Positions 35,847 to 48,170 of a DNA stretch of 64,000 nt are shown piece after piece; the stretch's first letter is position 1; the number at the start of each line of letters is the position of its first letter. Both the position numbers and the translations under genes were made by a program. The stretch comes from Orychophragmus violaceus (taxonomy: Eukaryota; Streptophyta; Magnoliopsida; Brassicales; Brassicaceae), in NCBI GenBank assembly GCA_030180135.1, contig CM058236.1, positions 53,409,728-53,473,727 of the forward strand. The letters are read 5' to 3'. A model generated the notes under the pieces. It did not search any database and was not told the DNA's origin. It worked only from the letters and a program-made list of their open reading frames with translations.

Positions 35847-37027
35847 TGATGAGGACATCAGGTATTCATCAACCAAGGAGCACGGAGAGGACATAAATCA
35901 ACCAACCAAGATCCTTGGAGAGAAGCAGTTTGAGCCCACCAGAGACATATGTGCATGTCTTGGAGCATATCTACCCAACCAGGAAGACTTAAGAAACAAA
36001 TCAACATGTTCCAGAAACTTAACTCACCAAGGAATCATAACGAAGTGGAAGTGTTTCAAAAGCTTTCCATTTGAAGAAGATATGCAAGTTACAACTCAGA
36101 AGATTTCCAAGGAACCAGCTGGAAACCAACTGCCACTTATTGGAGAATTCAGATCGTACCAGGATGAATCAAGTTGTAAACCAACTTGGTTTAAAACCTT
36201 ACTCGACAGAGGTTCAGGGAGAATTGGATTCGGTTCAAAAGGAATTATGGTTTAAAAGTTATTCAACTTCTAAACCTGGAGATGCTACACTTGACTTATT
36301 TGGATGCATTCACACTAAAGGGATCAAATCACCACCAAACCGTTTCCTATCAAAGAAGCAATGTTTTGGGATCATTTTCATCAAGTCTATACGTCCTAAG
36401 CTGCTCCATACCACACCAGAACACACAAAATCATCAGGAGCTCTACTTGCCATTTTTGGAGCCAAAGGAGATCAAATCCCAACAGCTCTTTCCCAATGAA
36501 CCTGACTGCAATTTGAGGACCTATTCAGACAACCATAGGCATCCCAAGGTACCTAGGATATTCCCTAAACTTACCAGATACAAGAAAAGCCACAAATCCC
36601 TTGATCTTTGATTATTTCCCCTTATGAAACCAACATCTCTTTTCCCCTTTTCTTTGATTTTCTGAACGTTGCAGGAGCATTATATATGCTCTATTAGACC
36701 ATTTGTATTATTCACCTTTCAACCTTTTCAGAAATTAATCAAGTATCTCATTTTTTCTTCAAAGTTCTGTCTTTTGAAGAAGTGTTATTTCTGTGATCAT
36801 TGTGTGTGATTCACTTTGTTCATAGAATTCTTGGACCAGATTACATGTGAGATTCAAGTGCTTTGTTTCATTACAGGCTGAGAGAGTCAGCCAAATCCAC
36901 CGGTTGAGAGAGTCAAACAACATCACCACCACTTCTACCTTCATTCATCCTTCCGCATCAAGATTTCTGATCACCTTTGATCACCATCTGTTCATAGGGT
37001 TGTGGAGTGATTCTCAGGCCTGTATCA
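35847..37027 (+). repeat. E2 3' LTR
   Basis: Starts TGATGAGGACATCAGG after the purine tract and probably ends ...CCTGTATCA at 37027 (the end is inferred from TG...CA and the switch to pol sequence). A TATA-like gcattatatatgc occurs at 36679-36691, matching the E1 position. Confidence 0.5.
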
Positions 37028-38217
37028 ACGTCGCAATCCACAGAAGAAGACATTCTTGGCAAGAAATGGATGTTGCATGTCGACGGAGCGTCCTCCGACC
37101 ATGGATCTGGAGTTTGCATCAAAATCGTAACTCTTGCATGAGAGGTGTTAGAGCAATCATTCAGACTCGGCTTCGTAGCTTCCAATAACGAAGCAGAGTA
37201 CAAAGATTTCATCACGGTCTCAAGCTTGCGCTTGGAACTAAATCTCGGTAAATATTGGCTTTCAGTGATTGCCAACTCATTACTAGCTAATACCACAGAG
37301 AATACGAAGCAAAGGATGATGGAATGGACGCCTACCTAAAATTGGGCAGATTGATAGCTCAATTAATCTCTTTCAGTCTGACCAGGATCATGTGATGTGA
37401 AAATTCCTCCGCAAACGCTCTGGCAGCTCTAGCTGCAACCTCAGACTCATTAGTCAAAAGGATAATTCTTGTAAAAGGAATTGAAAAAGATAGTATTGAC
37501 ATAGCAATAAAAGCACTAACTGACAATGGCATAAGACCTAGTGAATATCAAGAAGCCACTGAGTCTAACCCCCTAAGGAAAAAACCTAACAAACATCCTC
37601 TAGATGATGAGTTTGTTCCCCGCACAGGGACGTCCAGTCAAGGAGGAACCACCAGACCTCCTCTCAGAAGATCACCTCGTGATGAGACCTGATTGGAGAT
37701 AACCCATCTACAAATACATTTAACACAGACTCGTGCCACCAGACAAATGGGAGGCCCGCAAAGTAAAAAAAAAGCACAAAATACTGTACTATACAAAAAA
37801 AAATTTACAAGCCCAGCCTATCAAAACCATGCTTAATATGCATTCACGAAAATAGATCGCAACCTTACTAAATGAAACACGCCCAAGGAACTTGCAGAAA
37901 CCACTTCAAAGATCAATCCCTGGCTATATGAATCAAACGATAAGTCTACTCTTGGCCCACCATGGTCGCATATAAGGTGAGACAAATGCAAAAGGCATGC
38001 ACCTATAATCCATCAACCATGTGAATAGCTACCTTAAATATCATCTCGCTATCCATTCATGAGCTGGTGTATGGACGTCATCGGACCTTTTGTGCCATTT
38101 GGAAAACATAGACATCGTTTCGTGTTATTCCTAACAGACTATTTCACCAAAAGTGACTGAATTCCACACACAAAACTTTATATGGAAAACATCGTATATT
38201 GTCACGGTGTCCCCTAT
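37028..38217 (+). pseudogene. Ty3/gypsy Tat-like RNase H-integrase fragment
   Basis: Degraded pol in several frames. RNase H: WMLHVDGASSDHGSGVCI and EQSFRLGFVASNNEAEY at 37065-37200. Then a linker ending SANALAALAATSDSL at 37410, RRSPRDET at 37670, and integrase core words MDVIGPF and LTDYFTK at 38070-38150. The reading stops at HGVPY, where a CACTA element begins at 38218. This is the pol lineage that E1/E2 lack, but linkage to E2 is unproven. Confidence 0.65.
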
Positions 38218-39200
38218 CACTACAAGAAAACATCGATTTTTCGACACCACGTTTAGTCACCAAATATTCGGTATACGAGGATTTACGACTAAATTAAGAC
38301 TAAATTTGGTAGTTGTAAATCCATAGTCGCTAAATTGCGTAGTCGTAAAAATAGTCTGCAAGTTACGACTATTTGTACGACCAACAGTAGTAGCATAGCT
38401 TAGACGTAGCGTAATCACAATATATAAGGACTAACTTTCGACTATATCGGCGAACATTATGAAACTAAAGAGAGAGTCCAGATGCAGTCGGAGAAATATA
38501 GTCATAAAATAGTCGTTAAACTAGGTGACCAATGGATGATTGTTTAATGACTAAGTAGTCGTAAAAATTGGCCACTATGTAGCAATTGGATAATGACTAT
38601 TTTAACGACTATCCAGCGAATAATCAGAGCATCCATATATGATTATGGTAATGATATCACCAATATGTTGCGACTATTATCTGACCGATATTATGACTAT
38701 TTGGCGACTGTTTAGTGAAAAATATAACGACTATACATCGACTACTGAAACATCAAGAAATGAGTATGGTCAACATTTATCTAGAACTTGGCGACTTTTA
38801 TTTAATAATTTAACGACTATTTAGCGGACAAGAAGAACATCAAGCCACTACTTGGCGACCACTATATGACGTCCTATATAGTCACAACGTAGTCATAATA
38901 TATTTGGCGACTGTTTAATGACTAACTTAATGACTATGCAATGACTCTGCAGGACATCCATATACGATTATGGTATTGAATGTGCCACTACTTTGTGACC
39001 TTTGTGCGATAAATTGACGACCGTTTTGAAGGCATAAAAATAAGAAATTTGTACATTCCATTTGTCAAATTTATGATTTGGTAATTGGTGATACTGCATT
39101 TTGAATGATACAAGAAATGTAAAATACATTTTCTTCAAGATAACATAGATAACTTATATAGTTTTGTGTTGCATATATACAAAAACTATTATCCACATAT
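38218..39200 (+). mobile_element. CACTA element, 5' end and subterminal array
   Basis: CACTACAAGAAAACA begins at 38218, a canonical CACTA end, inserted into integrase sequence. It is followed by about 800 bp of dense gactat/cgacta/ttagcgac words in both orientations (38280-39020). No transposase and no opposite end were found before LINE sequence begins near 39262, so it is truncated; the right limit is approximate. Confidence 0.7.
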
Positions 39201-39261
39201 GAAAACTCCAACATTAAGGAGTTTTCAAATCATGCACAAAAAAAATTTTAGTTCGGTAGGG

Positions 39262-40427
39262 ACAATGATAAGTAACCTACGAAGCAGATGGAGTTGAAGT
39301 TGTACATGTTGAGGGATGAGGCTATGTGTTTTCTGCAGCCTTCTGAGTCTATAGTAAGTCCAAAAACTGTGGATCATTTAGTTGCATACACTTTTCCGGA
39401 GTCTGTTGAAGTGGAAAGGGAAAATGGATATGTGGATGTTATTGCAGTTTATTACCCGTAGCTTCCACCTCTTTGCCCAGTCTGTAATGAGATCGGTCAC
39501 AAGGAGGCATTCTGTCCAAGTAAGGTTATCCCTCTTAATGATGCAGGAATGAAAGATAAGCCAATGGGTAAGAAGGTGAATCTCTCTACTCCAGCAACTC
39601 AAACATCTCTTCCTCGTAAGGAGCCAAGGGTCGACATTACTCAACCTATTCACAATCCCCCTCCTGTTTCTAATTCGGCTTGGAAGAGAAAGGATAAACA
39701 GATTGTTCAGCCCTCTGCTGTTGTTTTTGTTGATCCTCAGGTTATTAAGGAAAAGGCTCAATCTTCAGCGGTTGTTCCCTCTGTTCAGTCAGCTCAGAAT
39801 GGCCTTCCAACTCCGGTTGGAGAGCATACTTCGGTCTCTCAAGATATTCATGCTGATCCCATGGAGGATCCTTTCATTGCCACATCTAAAACAATCTCGC
39901 CTCAATCTATGGTAATGGTCAGCAGTGAAGTTCAGCCTCCCACCATCTCCAATCCGTTTGATATCCTACTTTTGGAAATGGGTACAGAGACTTCAACTCC
40001 TGCGAAGGTGGAAGAGGGAAGTTTGGTTTTAATTCAGAAATTTCTGGTTATCTCTTCCACAGTTTCTAATCATGCTACAAAGAAGAGAAAGTATGCAAAT
40101 CGGATCCCAGTTTCTGGTGGTGATTATCCTCGCTTGGAGGATTGTCCCCCAACCTAAAATCCTTATGATAGATACCTTTTTGGAATGTGCGAGGCATCAC
40201 CGATCAAATTAAGCGTAGACCCCTTATCTCTTGGGTCAATTCTCGTAAGCTCAGTTTTGGTGCCCTTTTGGAAACACACATTAGGGAGTTAAATATGCAC
40301 AGTATTTTGGCGGCTTTAGGCTCGGCTTGGAAAGTTATATCTAACTACCAATTTTCAGACTTGGGAGGATTTGGATTTTGTATTGGAATCCTACCAATAT
40401 CTCTCTACTTTTTGTGGATGCTCAATC
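39262..40427 (+). pseudogene. LINE 2, ORF1 tail and first part of endonuclease
   Basis: A zinc knuckle CPVCNEIGHKEAFC (CX2CX4HX4C, about 39476-39520) and a low-complexity ORF1 tail (39549-40157) lead into the endonuclease start: NVRGITDQIKRRPLISWVNS and LLETHIRE at 40180-40290. A stop at 39459 and a frameshift near 40370 mark decay. The frame is cut at 40427 by the Copia element and resumes at 48171. Confidence 0.8.
40423..40427. repeat. Target-site duplication of the Copia element (caatc)
   Basis: caatc precedes the left LTR and recurs at 48171-48175 after the right LTR. Removing the element and one caatc copy rejoins the LINE endonuclease reading. Confidence 0.95.
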
Positions 40428-41103
40428 TGTTGGGAATGTCCTGAAATCTACTGTACTATCTCTAGAAAGTATGATAAATGTCGAGATCAGACATAAGTCA
40501 TAAATACTGGGTGATCATGATGACTTGCTAGAGCCCGCTCATGATCTATAAGTTTAGGACTTATTACCAGTATTGTATGATCCCAAAGGGTCACACACCA
40601 TAGCTAACGGGAAAGTTAAATGGAATTAATACGGTAAGATGCAATGGCATTTACTGTATTAGATCAGAGAATTGGGCCAGACAAAATACAGGCTTTTGTC
40701 TGATTTGTGTCTTGGGCCCAAAAGATTAATGAACCATTAGTCTAATGACTTGGGCCCATTACTGAGAGGTTAAGGATTTCGAAAACCCTAAGGGATTAAG
40801 GATCCCACACGAGTTTTCTTGGTGGCTGCGAAATCTCTCTCTCTCTAACTCTCTCTCTGATCCATCTCTTTGGTCTAGCAGCCATCCCGGCTTGTAAGAG
40901 TGTGGATACCAAAGGAGGAGCAGGTTGTTCATCTGTTCTAACTGATCTCATCATTACCATCAATTATCCGCTGCAATCTGAAAGGTAATGATCCAGGTTT
41001 GGTTGGTTTTATGATTCGTTTTGCAAGAGCCTAGATCTGTTTAAGATTATGTGTTAGGTTGTAATTTGGGAATTAAACCTTGAACAAACACAATAATCCA
41101 ACA
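40428..41103 (+). repeat. Copia 5' LTR
   Basis: Starts TGTTGGGAATGTCC and ends AATCCAACA. Compared with the 3' LTR it differs at 3 sites: cattactgag versus cattaatgag, ttaaggat versus ttaaagat, and aagagcct versus aagaacct. It contains a ctctctctct microsatellite. Confidence 0.97.
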
Positions 41104-41104
41104 G

Positions 41105-41116
41105 TGGTATCAGAGC
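41105..41116 (+). other. Copia primer-binding site (initiator tRNA-Met)
   Basis: TGGTATCAGAGC, one base after the 5' LTR, is the standard complement of the plant initiator tRNA-Met 3' end. Confidence 0.95.
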
Positions 41117-42708
41117 CAGGTTTTAGGTTTCTTGTAAAATTGGATCATAGGTTGTTTAATAGTTTTTGAATCGATTTAATGATGTAAAATTGATTAAAGC
41201 TATCTAAACCCTAATCACCATATGATAATGATCACGACTTGGATCATGTGATCGACCGTGGTATTATTATTGGGCTTGTGATCATTATGCCCTAATCGCA
41301 TGATATGATCGATCGCTTTCGATCGATAATTTTTTATCGAACCAATCGTATCGATGGCATAGGCATGTGATCGTGTTATGATCAGCCGTATGACATTGCC
41401 CTAGATCGATCAAGCAATGATCGCATGATCGTGTGGAACGATCGATCTTGCATGGGCCGCGTGATGTCGAGTGTGTGATCGATCATGCGTGATGCGTGAT
41501 GGGCCTAGGGTTGGATCGTGGGTCCATGATCCGATCATGGATCGATCATGGTCATGGATCCGATCGTTTGGCCCGTTAAAATTTTACGTCCCGCGAATAG
41601 TCAATCGGTTAAACCGAGCTTCGCGGTTCGTTGCCCAAAACCACACCGATTAAACCGGTCCATTTAATTGGCGGTTAATTGTGTGTTTAAAGCCTTAAAC
41701 CGCAAGTTAAATCAAATTGGCTAAAACACCAGGTGTTTCTTCCCGGTTTTGGATTTAACTGAACCGATCCAATTTAATTGGTGGTTCAAGCGGTTAACCC
41801 AAATCGCGGTTTGCTGGAAATTATTTAATACATGGTATTATTTAATTTCTGGTTAAACCGGATTGAAATTCAAAATTGAATTTTAACCTAAACCGAAGGC
41901 TGGTCTAAGTTTGATTTGGTTGGACCAAATAATTTAGAGCTGGTCTGGTTTAGTAAATAACCGATGGTTTTGATAGTTAATTTGGTCTTGGACCAGAATT
42001 AATAAACCGGATCGGTTATGTCAAATTATTGGGCCAACTGGAATTCTATGGTCTTGGGCCAAGAATTGGGCCTATAATTTGTGACCCAACCCGAAAATAT
42101 TTATAAAATATTAAATTAGAAATTTCTATTTTTAGTATGTTACTAATTTTAGAAAGTTTCTAAAATAAGAAAGTTTCCCAAAATAGTAATCTTCTATTTT
42201 TGGAAATAAAACTTAAAATCCTCAAAAACAATATCAAGCTTGGATGTCTTTCCAATCTTGTCAGCTACTTAACGCTTATTCGATTACAGATATGGCTTAC
42301 AGTGTGAGGTATCTGTTTTCGCGTAAGTAAAGTAGTATATAGTCACTAATTTCATTGGGAGTCCCAGACTTTAGTGATTATTTGGCTGTAAGAGATTGGT
42401 TTCCTTGACTGGGCCATCGGGAGTCCCGGGCCTTGAGACATCTGGTGAATTTGGGCCTCGGGTCCAATTCACAACCGAGAGTTATATGAGATATAACTAG
42501 CTGTGTGTATGCTTACCTAGTAAAGCTAATTCCGGGTGACGGCCAGTGGCCCACTTTGGATTTAGCTGAACATGGATCTCGGAATCATTGCATTCTTATG
42601 AGGTTAAACAAAGAAATTATGAATGCAATGCGAGTTTTCTTATAAGTTGTTAAGATTGCTCTTTTATGAACTTAATAACTAAATCTCTATTGTCTCATAT
42701 TTTCAGCT
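41117..42708 (+). other. Copia 5' leader with GATC-dense segment
   Basis: 1.6 kb between primer site and gag. Bases about 41225-41575 hold about two dozen GATC words, many as GATCGATC palindromes; the rest (41580-42100) is rich in ccggtt/aaccgg words, then AT-rich. No coding frame. Confidence 0.7.
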
Positions 42709-45700
42709 ATGTCAAGCACAACAACACAAAACACTTTCTAGATCCGGTCTGCCCTTGAGAAGGACAAACTGAACGGATCAAACTTCCTGAACTGGTCCAG
42801 GAACCTGAGACTTGTGCTCAGGCAGGAGAAGAAGGCTTATGTCCTTGAAAGAGTTCTCCAACCTAGACCTGCGAATAATGCCGCACAAGCTGTGAAGAAT
42901 GCTTGGGAAACGCATTCTTCAGATGCAAATGACGTGATTTGCCTGATGTTGGCGACAATGGCTCCCGAACTGCAGATGCAGTGGGAAGGCCTGACTTGTC
43001 CCATGGAGCTGATGGCAAATCTGAAAGCGTTGTTTCAGGAGCAGGCTCGTACAGAGAGATTCCAAACTGTTAAGAATCTCTTGGACTGTAAAATGGCTAA
43101 GGATGCAGCAGTGAGTCCACATGTTCTGAAAATGATGGGTTATCTCGATCATTTGACTAGGCTCGACTGTCCTATAAGCCAAGAGCTTGCTTGTGATATC
43201 GTTCTGCAGTCTCTTACTCCTGCATATGACCAGTTCATTTTGAACTATAATATGCATGGGTTGATAAAGACGTTGCCTGAGCTACATGGTATGCTCAAGA
43301 CTGCAGAACCGAATCTGAAGAAAACCAAGGAGTCGTCTGTACTCATGGTGCAGAAGGGCAAGGGTTTCAAGAAATCCGCTGCAGACAAGGGAAAGGGCAA
43401 GGTAGTCAGCAATGAAAACAAGCCCAAGCCCGTGTCCAAAGCTGGGCCTTCTGACATCTGTCACTTTTGTAAAGAGGCAGGGCATTACCGCAGGGACTGT
43501 AAGAAATACCAGGAAAGTCTGAAGAAGAAGAAGTCCTTGGAGACTAAATCTTCAGGTATTTTTGTTATTGAAGTAAATACTACTACTTCTGATAATACCA
43601 CTTGGGTATTAGATACTGGATGTGGGGCTCATATTTGTACTAATATGCAGGCGCTCAGCAACAGTAGAAGGTTGAAGCAAGGGCAAGTAGAGTTGCGGGT
43701 TGGCAATGGAGCGAAGGTTCCAGCACTGGCCGTTGGCACTTACTTGTTGTCTTTACCTTCTGGATTGATTTTAGAACTTGAGAATTGTTATTTTGTACCT
43801 GCTATAAGCAGAAATATCATTTCAGTTTCATTGTTGGATTTGCAAGGATTTGATTTTTCTATTAAGAATAAATTGTGTTCCTTTAATCTCAATGATATGT
43901 TCTATGGCTGTGCCCCTCTTATAAATGGGATGTACATGCTGGATCAATCTGCTCCAGTATATAACATAAATACAAAATGGTTCAAATCTAACGAAGAAAA
44001 TGAAACGTTTCTCTGGCATTGTCGTTTGGGGCACATTAGTGAGAAACGCGTCAAGAGGCTCCATTCAAATGGACTCTTGGGCTCATTTGACTTTGAGTCT
44101 TGTGAGCAATGCGAATCTTGCCTAATGGGCAAAATGACACGGGCCCCTTTCAATAAACCCACAGAAAGGGCCAGTGAACTATTGGGCCTGATACATACTG
44201 ACGTGTGTGGCCCAATGTCCACAAGTGCTAGAGGAAACTTTCAGTACTTCATTACATTCACTGATGATTTCAGTAGATATGGATATGTCTACTTGATGAA
44301 ACATAAGTCGGAAACCTTTGAAAAGTTCAAAGAATTCCAGAATGAAGTACAGAACCAGCTTGGTAAAAGTATTAAGGCTCTTCGGTCGGACCGAGGAGGA
44401 GAATACTTGAGCCAGGAATTTCGTGATCATCTGAGTGAGTGTGGGATCATCTCCCAACTCACACCTCCTGGAACACCTCAGTGGAATGGTGTTTCTGAGA
44501 GAAGGAATCGGACATTGTTAGATATGGTCCGATCCATGATGAGTCACACAGACCTTCCTATATCCCTTTGGGGATATGCTTTGCTCACCGCAACGTTCAC
44601 ACTGAACAGAGTGCCATCAAAGGCAGTAGCAAAGACACCATATGAGATATGGACTGGAAAAGCTCCAGCAATGTCTTTTCTCAGAATTTGGGGTTGTGAA
44701 GCCTATGTCAAAAGATTAATCTCAGACAAGCTTACACCAAAATCTGACAAATGCTACTTCATTGGTTATCCTAGGGATACCAAGGCTTATTACTTCTATC
44801 TGCGATCCGAGAACAAAATCTTTGTTGCTCGGGATTGTACTTTTCTTGAAAGGGAGTTTCTCTCTAGAAAAGATAGTGGGAGTAAGGTACAACTTGATGA
44901 AATTCAAGAAGGACAGGAACCTGTTCAACCTAATGAGGAAGAACAGCAGGATGAATTACATGAAGTTGTAATAGAACCTGAACCTGCAGTACCTGAAGTT
45001 CGAAGATCCGGAAGGATCCGTCACGAACCTGATAGATATCAGGGATTCCTCGTGACTAATTGCCATGATCTTTTGATCATTGACGGTGATGAACCCTCGA
45101 ACTTTGCAGAAGCCATGATGGGCCCTGACTCCTTAAAGTGGCGTGAAGCCACTGAATCCGAGATGGACTCCATGACTAACCGAGTGTTTTCACTGGTTTA
45201 TTTACCTGCTGGTGCAAAAGCCATCGAGTGTAAATGGATCTTCAAGAAGAAGATTGACATGGATGGGAATGTCCAGATTTACAAGGCCAGGTTGGTGGCA
45301 AAAGGTTTCAAGCAAATTCATGGTATAGACTATGATGAAACCTATTCACCAGTGGCCATGATGAAATCAATTCGGATTCTCCTAGCGACTGCCGCTTATT
45401 ATGACTATGAGATTTGGCAGATGGATGTGAAAACCGCCTTCCTGAATGGAATCTTGGAGGAGGATGTGTATATGACACAACCTGACGGTTACATTGATCC
45501 TAAGAATGCTGGGAAAGTATGCAAGCTTCACAAATCCATTTATGGATTGAAGCAAGCATCGAGGAGTTGGAATCTTCGTTTTGATGAAGCAATAAAGAAA
45601 TTTGACTTCATCAGAAACCAAGAGGAACAATGTGTGTATAAGAAAACTAGTGGGAGCAAAGTGGCGTTTCTTATCCTATATGTCGATGACATATTGCTTC

Positions 45701-46662
45701 TTGGAAATGATATTCCAATGCTGAAGTCTGTTAAAGACTGGCTGGGAAGTTGTTTTTCCATGAAGGACATGGGTGAAGCCGCGTATGTTCTTGGAATCCG
45801 AATCTTTAGAGACAGATCTAAAAAGCTGATTGGACTTTGTCAAGATGCTTATATAGATAAAGTCCTGCATCGATTCGGAATGGATAAATCCAAGAAGGGG
45901 TTCACGCCAATGATACATGGTGCTACACTAAGCAAGGATCAGTGTCCTAAAACACCTGATGAGCTTAAGCGCATGAGTAGGATTCCTTATGCTTCGGCTA
46001 TAGGATCTATCATGTATGCCATGATCTGTACTCGTCCTGATGTTGCTTATGCACTAAGCATGACGAGTAGGTACCAGTCTAATCCAGGTGAGAGTCACTG
46101 GATTGCCGTAAAGAATATCCTGAAGTATTTGAGGAATACTAAGGATAAGTTCTTGGTTTACGGAGGAAGTGAAGTGCTTGAAATCAGTGGATTCACGGAT
46201 GCAAGTTTTCAGACAGATAAGGATGATTTCCGGTCACAGTCTGGCTACATCTTCTGTCTGAATGGCGGTGCAGTAAGTTGGAAGAGTTCCAAGCAGAGCA
46301 CCGTGGCAGATTCCACAACTGAAGCTGAATACATCGCTGCTTCAGAAGCTGCGAAGGAAGGAGTTTGGATAAGGAACTTCTTGATTGAACTCGGTGTATT
46401 CCCAAATGCCACTGAGCCTCTAGCACTGTATTGTGACAACAATGGTGCAATTGCTCAAGCCAAGGAACCGAGACATCATCAGAAATCCAAACATATTATG
46501 AGAAGGTATCACCTGATTCGTGATATAGTGAGTAGAGGTGAAGTGATGGTCAGCAGAGTTCCCACTGATGAGAACGTGGCTGACCCGTTGACAAAGCCAC
46601 TCCCGAGACCTAAGCACGAGTTGCATACTGCTGCTGTAGGAATTAAAGATATTCATATGTAA
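42709..46662 (+). pseudogene. Copia gag-pol polyprotein, TAG at codon 11
   Basis: The likely native start is ATG 42709; codon 11 (42739-42741) is TAG, and the same frame continues uninterrupted to 46662. The long ORF begins at an internal ATG at 42814 (1282 aa). Domains: gag (FLNWSRNLRLVLRQEKKAYV region); CCHC knuckle CHFCKEAGHYRRDC (43459-43500); protease LDTGCGAH (near residue 266 of the 42814 ORF); integrase with HCRLGHIS, TDDFSRYGYV, SDRGGEY and PQWNGVSERRNRT; reverse transcriptase with YVDD at residues 956-959 (45679); RNase H with DSTTEAEYIA and the ending HHQKSKHI. All catalytic motifs look intact. Initiation at 42814 would lose about 35 residues of gag, so the copy may be only partly impaired. 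Confidence 0.93.
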
Positions 46663-47494
46663 TCTCCTTTTGAGTGGGAGTTGTGAGGGCTTTGTTTTAG
46701 TTATTTTGATTGGTTCATGTAAACATTTTAAATGTTAATGAAATTTTATTTCTGGATTATTTTTAACTGTGATATAAAATAATCGTTCCAAAATGATTCA
46801 TGTCATTATATATGGGTCATCGAAGTACATGAGTTGACTTGATCCTGAAACCCCATATTTAACGAAGTGACATAAATCATAGTGTCCATAGTCGAAGGTT
46901 GTTGAATTGGAACACCAACAACCACTTGAGACTAGATTGTGTTGAGACTTATGACCAAGTTTCGAGGGGTCATAGATGCGCGGCATCAAAGTCGACACAT
47001 AGGTATATGTAGGGGAACATATGACCGGACATGGCCCGCTGATGAGAACTCTACAAGATATTAATATCTGTGTCATAAGAGGTTCTCATATACGACTATA
47101 GAGTATAGTCCTTAGACCTGAGTTCGCATGCATGTGGCTGCACATGGAGTAATACGCTTTGATCATTGTCTAACGATGTTTCGTAACTGGGAGCTATACG
47201 AACCTTGGTTGGGTGTATTATGAATTGTGTAGTTCATAGTGATGGAACAAGATGGGATTTGTCCCTGCCGTTTAACGGAGGTAATATCTCTAGGCCAATC
47301 GGAGACTTGATAGCTGGTAAGAGAATGGCCATTCCCAAACGGACTTGCCCAAGTCGTTTGCATTGTCAGTATCAAATCTGGTCCGATGAACATGGTCTGG
47401 CTATATAAGGATGACACGCATCTTGCCTTATGCCAGATCGAGATATTGAGACAAAAGGACTAGGGAATGTAGGATTCCAGTACAAGTGGGAGAT
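46663..47494 (+). other. Copia 3' noncoding region and polypurine tract
   Basis: No ORF. It ends with the purine-rich aagtgggaga just before the 3' LTR (47484-47493), the usual Copia plus-strand primer. Confidence 0.8.
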
Positions 47495-48170
47495 TGTTGG
47501 GAATGTCCTGAAATCTACTGTACTATCTCTAGAAAGTATGATAAATGTCGAGATCAGACATAAGTCATAAATACTGGGTGATCATGATGACTTGCTAGAG
47601 CCCGCTCATGATCTATAAGTTTAGGACTTATTACCAGTATTGTATGATCCCAAAGGGTCACACACCATAGCTAACGGGAAAGTTAAATGGAATTAATACG
47701 GTAAGATGCAATGGCATTTACTGTATTAGATCAGAGAATTGGGCCAGACAAAATACAGGCTTTTGTCTGATTTGTGTCTTGGGCCCAAAAGATTAATGAA
47801 CCATTAGTCTAATGACTTGGGCCCATTAATGAGAGGTTAAAGATTTCGAAAACCCTAAGGGATTAAGGATCCCACACGAGTTTTCTTGGTGGCTGCGAAA
47901 TCTCTCTCTCTCTAACTCTCTCTCTGATCCATCTCTTTGGTCTAGCAGCCATCCCGGCTTGTAAGAGTGTGGATACCAAAGGAGGAGCAGGTTGTTCATC
48001 TGTTCTAACTGATCTCATCATTACCATCAATTATCCGCTGCAATCTGAAAGGTAATGATCCAGGTTTGGTTGGTTTTATGATTCGTTTTGCAAGAACCTA
48101 GATCTGTTTAAGATTATGTGTTAGGTTGTAATTTGGGAATTAAACCTTGAACAAACACAATAATCCAACA
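47495..48170 (+). repeat. Copia 3' LTR
   Basis: 676 bp, TGTTGGG...AATCCAACA, differing from the 5' LTR at 3 sites only. Confidence 0.97.

Larger units (their letters stand above)
33065..37027 (+). mobile_element. Gag-only LTR retroelement E2 (5' truncated, no pol)
   Basis: Same organisation as E1: leader with tttcattagttttagtttgtgttc, gag (33622-34427), decayed CCHC knuckle, MHL modules, purine tract, 3' LTR at 35847-37027. The left side is cut by the CACTA remnant at 33064. Tat-like pol sequence continues directly after the LTR, suggesting E2 inserted there, but the 5-bp duplication cannot be checked. Confidence 0.6.
40428..48170 (+). mobile_element. Ty1/copia LTR retrotransposon, 7.7 kb, young
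   Basis: 676-bp LTRs (40428-41103, 47495-48170), tRNA-Met primer site, long leader, one gag-pol ORF, purine tract and 5-bp TSD. The two LTRs differ at only 3 positions by eye (99.6% identity), pointing to insertion within the last few hundred thousand years. The only visible defect is a TAG at codon 11 of the likely gag start. Confidence 0.97.

Noticed and set aside
41225..41575. Satellite or restriction-site cluster
   Set aside because: No fixed period; the words are irregularly spaced inside a retroelement leader.
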